Assembly (NCBI GenBank): GCA_022560875.1
Contig: JADFSH010000005.1
Location: forward strand, 1 to 64,000
Source: Planctomycetota bacterium
GTDB lineage: Bacteria; Planctomycetota; Phycisphaerae; Phycisphaerales; SM1A02
Length of the DNA stretch: 64,000 nucleotides
Direction of reading: 5' to 3'
Below, in pieces: positions 62,501 through 64,000 of the stretch. The first letter of the stretch is position 1. Each line of letters begins with the position of its first letter. The notes beneath the pieces are model-generated. The model was not told where the DNA came from. It searched no databases and saw only the letters and a list, made by a program, of their open reading frames with translations. The position numbers and the translations under genes are program-made.

Positions 62501-63955
62501 TCGTGCCCTCGCCTGGAAATGACCGTCTGGGCGGATGGCAACGCGACGTTGAACACGGATTACCACCATGAGGCGGCCCCCGCGTGCCTCGACATGCTGA
62601 TTCACATAGAAAATCATCTCCGTCTTCGATCCGCCTCACCGGCGGAGGCGGAAGCCGTGCGTCGCGCGCGTCACAATTACATCCGTAATTATCTTGCCCA
62701 CTGGAAGACCCTCCTCCGGGACGGTCGTTTGTTCAAGGAATACGACGGTGACTGGCGACAGTTTCGAAATGATCTCAATTTCGCCTACAGCACAGTGAAT
62801 GAAAAGCTACGCCAGCTCGCCCTGCAGCGACGTGATGCGATCGACGCCCTGCCCCGCACCGATGACTGGACCCCCGATCTGGTCCAGGAACGGGATGACA
62901 CGATCCAATGGATCGAAATGGACCTCACTGCCCTCAGCCCGAGCCCCGCCTTCGATCGCAAATGCGGAAAATGGTTCGACAGTTGGCGCAAGGACCGCAC
63001 CGGATCCTTTGATTTCGATCGTCGGAGTATTCTTCAACTCGATTCCACCGACTTCCTCGAGGGCTTTCTTTCGTTGTATGGCGCAGCGTCCAACGAACAC
63101 TACGTCGATTTTTGGCGATCTCTCACTGACTCAGGACTGAATGTGCTTGCCCAGGCCAGTGAGAAGAAGACCGACGAAGCCCATGCCGTCCTGCAGGATC
63201 TCCGGTGGTTCCCACTGGCCCCGCTTCATGAAAATGCGAATCTCGATCAACTCGGCGAGATCAACTCACCCGAGCAGCGAATCCTGAGTTGGGAGGATGT
63301 CCTGCAGGCGCGTGAAGCGATGCAGAATATTCGCCCCGAAAACACGTCCGGAGACGACGGGGTCGGTAGGTATGCAGAAGGGGAAATAGGCAATCCGGGC
63401 ACTGATTTCAAGGTAGCCGAGATCGACAATGCCCTGGGCAAGATTCGCGGCAAACGGATGACCCCCGATGAGCGAAGGCGATTTGACAGTCTCTCGGCAC
63501 TTCTTCGCGCCCTGCCCAGCGATCCCAAAGCCCCGCCCCTGAACTGCAAACTCACCTACCTTGGGGAGAAAGAGGCGACCGGGGGGCGATCGCTGATTTG
63601 CCTGCCGCTACCCCTGCTGCGTCTGGAACGCCACCGGAATGGCAATGTCCAGAGCAATCCGTACCGCCTCGACCGGCGCAACAAGGCCCTGGCGACGGCG
63701 TTGTATCCCGGTGGCGACAAGATTGTGCTGGTCTTCGGCACAACCGAGCAGGCTGGCGAGGAGGTCCCCATCGAGATCAACGGCCCGTGGTCCGTCCTCG
63801 CCCTTCTTCACAAATTCCAGGGGCAACGGACACCGGAAAATCCGCTGATCTGGCAAGTTGAAATGATCGTCCCTTACAAAAATTCCTCATTATCGTTTTG
63901 GCTGCAACTCGAATTCGACACGCAGTTTCCAACTCTTGATGAGTGGCCACAATAA
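59510..63955 (+). CDS. tssM: Type VI secretion membrane protein TssM (IcmF family)
   Basis: 1481 residues, larger than the usual 1100-1300. N-terminal helices lie at about 7-29 and 33-58, and a third at about 439-460. The cytoplasmic domain between them has Walker A G122-EPGSGK-T129, Asp168 in ILDTAGRLLF, and TKSDLI, as in IcmF GTPase-like domains. The periplasmic part of about 1000 residues ends in a beta domain (PYKNSSLSFWLQLEF) typical of TssM C-termini that contact TssJ. A GGY-GAA hexamer repeat at about 61653-61676 gives GEGEGEGE. Together with TssJ-like, TssK and TssL proteins it forms the T6SS membrane core. Confidence 0.93.
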   Translation: MKNMGTPMKIVLGLVAVLILIGLIWFVVGFNLWALLILIVGVIVVLVIFLMFLGLLKWLQKRKSDPFERELASNTGAVPGGVTEASSRARLDDLRQKFEQGIETFRANGKDLYSLPWYVIVGEPGSGKTEALRHSNIGFPPGLQDELQGSGGTINMDWWFTNHAIILDTAGRLLFDEASTTSNPEWTEFLKLLQKHRTNCPINGLMLVIPADSLIRDTADEIHEKGGRIARQLDLIQRTLGVRFPVFILITKSDLINGFREFFDELSDPQLQHQIMGWSNPGNLDDPFDPEDVIDHIYTVQERLERRRLGLLLDPVSKEGAMSRRTDEVDAMFAFPESITGVVPRLRRYLELIFVSGEWSSKPLFLRGIYFVSAMREGSALDADLAEVLGVPVEQLPEGRIWERDRSFFLRDLFLKKIFRERGLVTRTSNTSQLKRKRRIILIGTGIAASLLLLGLTMLQIQKLNKTIVQPQKIWETAANIYTQPADGDTFPVIVGGFQNHNADEKLVYLGNQPADLKYGFTLEDGTNATISKATEEINRQVKRRITVPLLFRPVNLFLRGSSKNLLDAKRLDAGRVIFELSVLHPLTSRALKGMASTDPKDLWSPAATAALTELLRIYALNDESLVRSEKINLAPLFEYVLRPSSTETRDDTAFKEAAQDIEGLQATFDALYNNRLSSDRWPGKIFDSNHPPVARNLSTGIDRFVAFVVNIWKGEGEGEGEFMEAIRGGLALDKFSRVEKELWDTYAPDEEKAPRMDLTDWVRLYPQLGINRPGYPHSTLSNILPKLQNRDFSDWYMEIVEEGQARLKANYDAMIGIMPLLPDDDVETSDDTVIHSSLLGFKRQLEKERTTFEGMLDPEVERERMTILQNDLFGTNPRSQQRAFAERAGMYAEVEKHRLLTRTSSNLVALSNSIFSMKSDSERLTSEFVTHRTANREDRINRTVNVATHVLSLADSDQTEGLVAETLRTSSPPQSPREVEELVALIVEQSPNYEPFSCPRLEMTVWADGNATLNTDYHHEAAPACLDMLIHIENHLRLRSASPAEAEAVRRARHNYIRNYLAHWKTLLRDGRLFKEYDGDWRQFRNDLNFAYSTVNEKLRQLALQRRDAIDALPRTDDWTPDLVQERDDTIQWIEMDLTALSPSPAFDRKCGKWFDSWRKDRTGSFDFDRRSILQLDSTDFLEGFLSLYGAASNEHYVDFWRSLTDSGLNVLAQASEKKTDEAHAVLQDLRWFPLAPLHENANLDQLGEINSPEQRILSWEDVLQAREAMQNIRPENTSGDDGVGRYAEGEIGNPGTDFKVAEIDNALGKIRGKRMTPDERRRFDSLSALLRALPSDPKAPPLNCKLTYLGEKEATGGRSLICLPLPLLRLERHRNGNVQSNPYRLDRRNKALATALYPGGDKIVLVFGTTEQAGEEVPIEINGPWSVLALLHKFQGQRTPENPLIWQVEMIVPYKNSSLSFWLQLEFDTQFPTLDEWPQ
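61652..61676. repeat. Hexanucleotide tandem repeat in tssM
   Basis: Four GGY-GAA units in tandem encode Gly-Glu repeats. In-frame unit changes would lengthen or shorten the loop without breaking the gene. Confidence 0.7.
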
Positions 63956-63960
63956 ACGTA

Positions 63961-64000
63961 GTGAGTCAAATCTCATTCCACATGTCAGGAAAGGCGACAC
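63961..64000 (+). CDS. Possible start of a further gene, cut by the window
   Basis: A GTG at 63961 (or ATG at 63982) opens a frame to the window end (MSQISFHMSGKAT), 5 bases after the tssM stop. Too short to identify. In many T6SS loci tssM is followed by tagF or by tssA; this cannot be judged here. Confidence 0.25.
   Translation, partial: MSQISFHMSGKAT

Overview
The window looks like chromosome from a planctomycete, most likely of the Phycisphaerae. This is an inference from gene content. The signs are a MoxR/DUF58/von Willebrand (VWA) operon of very large membrane proteins, a subtilase ending in the duplicated D-x-D-x-N-G-x-V-N-V-x-D-L-L repeat typical of that group, a large NAD-dependent glutamate dehydrogenase, a B12-dependent ribonucleotide reductase with a C-terminal zinc ribbon, an isolated nuoA, and many long proteins without close named families. 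Base composition is moderately GC-rich throughout. I see no integrase, intact insertion sequence, CRISPR array or rRNA.

Layout. 1-700: a TPR protein fused to an iron-trafficking (YggX-like) domain. 799-13238 (minus): one tightly packed seven-gene operon. In transcription order it holds a coiled-coil membrane protein, an iron-type solute-binding protein, an ABC permease fused to an NHL propeller, a 1008-residue VWA protein, MoxR, DUF58 and a BatA-like VWA protein. 13.4-20.4 kb: a coiled-coil secreted protein, nrnA-ribF, glutamate dehydrogenase, and a PiT phosphate transporter. 20.6-26.5 kb: a MuiA-like protein and three uncharacterised envelope proteins. 26.5-30.1 kb: queG and a UvrD/PcrA helicase. 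30.6-35.0 kb: dcd and the B12-dependent ribonucleotide reductase (deoxynucleotide supply), then a strong terminator. 35.4-35.9 kb: a dead four-helix-bundle gene between inverted copies of a short dispersed repeat. 35.9-43.3 kb: nuoA, a methyltransferase, tRNA-Pro, a small beta-carbonic-anhydrase-like protein, an ankyrin protein, an atypical SDR protein, a DEAD-box helicase and the subtilase.

43.5-49.25 kb: a five-gene plus-strand block that reads as a catabolic operon. It holds an NSS-family transporter, a split thiamine-diphosphate enzyme whose beta chain is fused to a metal-dependent cyclase/hydrolase domain, an APC amino-acid permease apparently starting at CTG, and an ACMSD-like amidohydrolase. 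The chemistry would be hydrolysis of a cyclic amide or formamide plus decarboxylation of a 2-oxo acid. The combination is not one I recognise.

49.4-64 kb: a divergent type VI secretion-like membrane-complex operon. TssK, TssL/DotU and TssM/IcmF are clear. A lipoprotein sits in the TssJ role, a protein resembles the C-terminal part of T6SS FHA proteins, one 659-residue protein is unrecognised, and a 1430-residue protein joins a pseudokinase, a membrane helix, a long helical region and a formylglycine-generating-enzyme-like domain. No sheath, Hcp, VgrG, baseplate or ClpV gene is in view, and the operon may continue past the right edge. The two most novel items are this pseudokinase-containing T6SS locus and the TPP-cyclase fusion operon.
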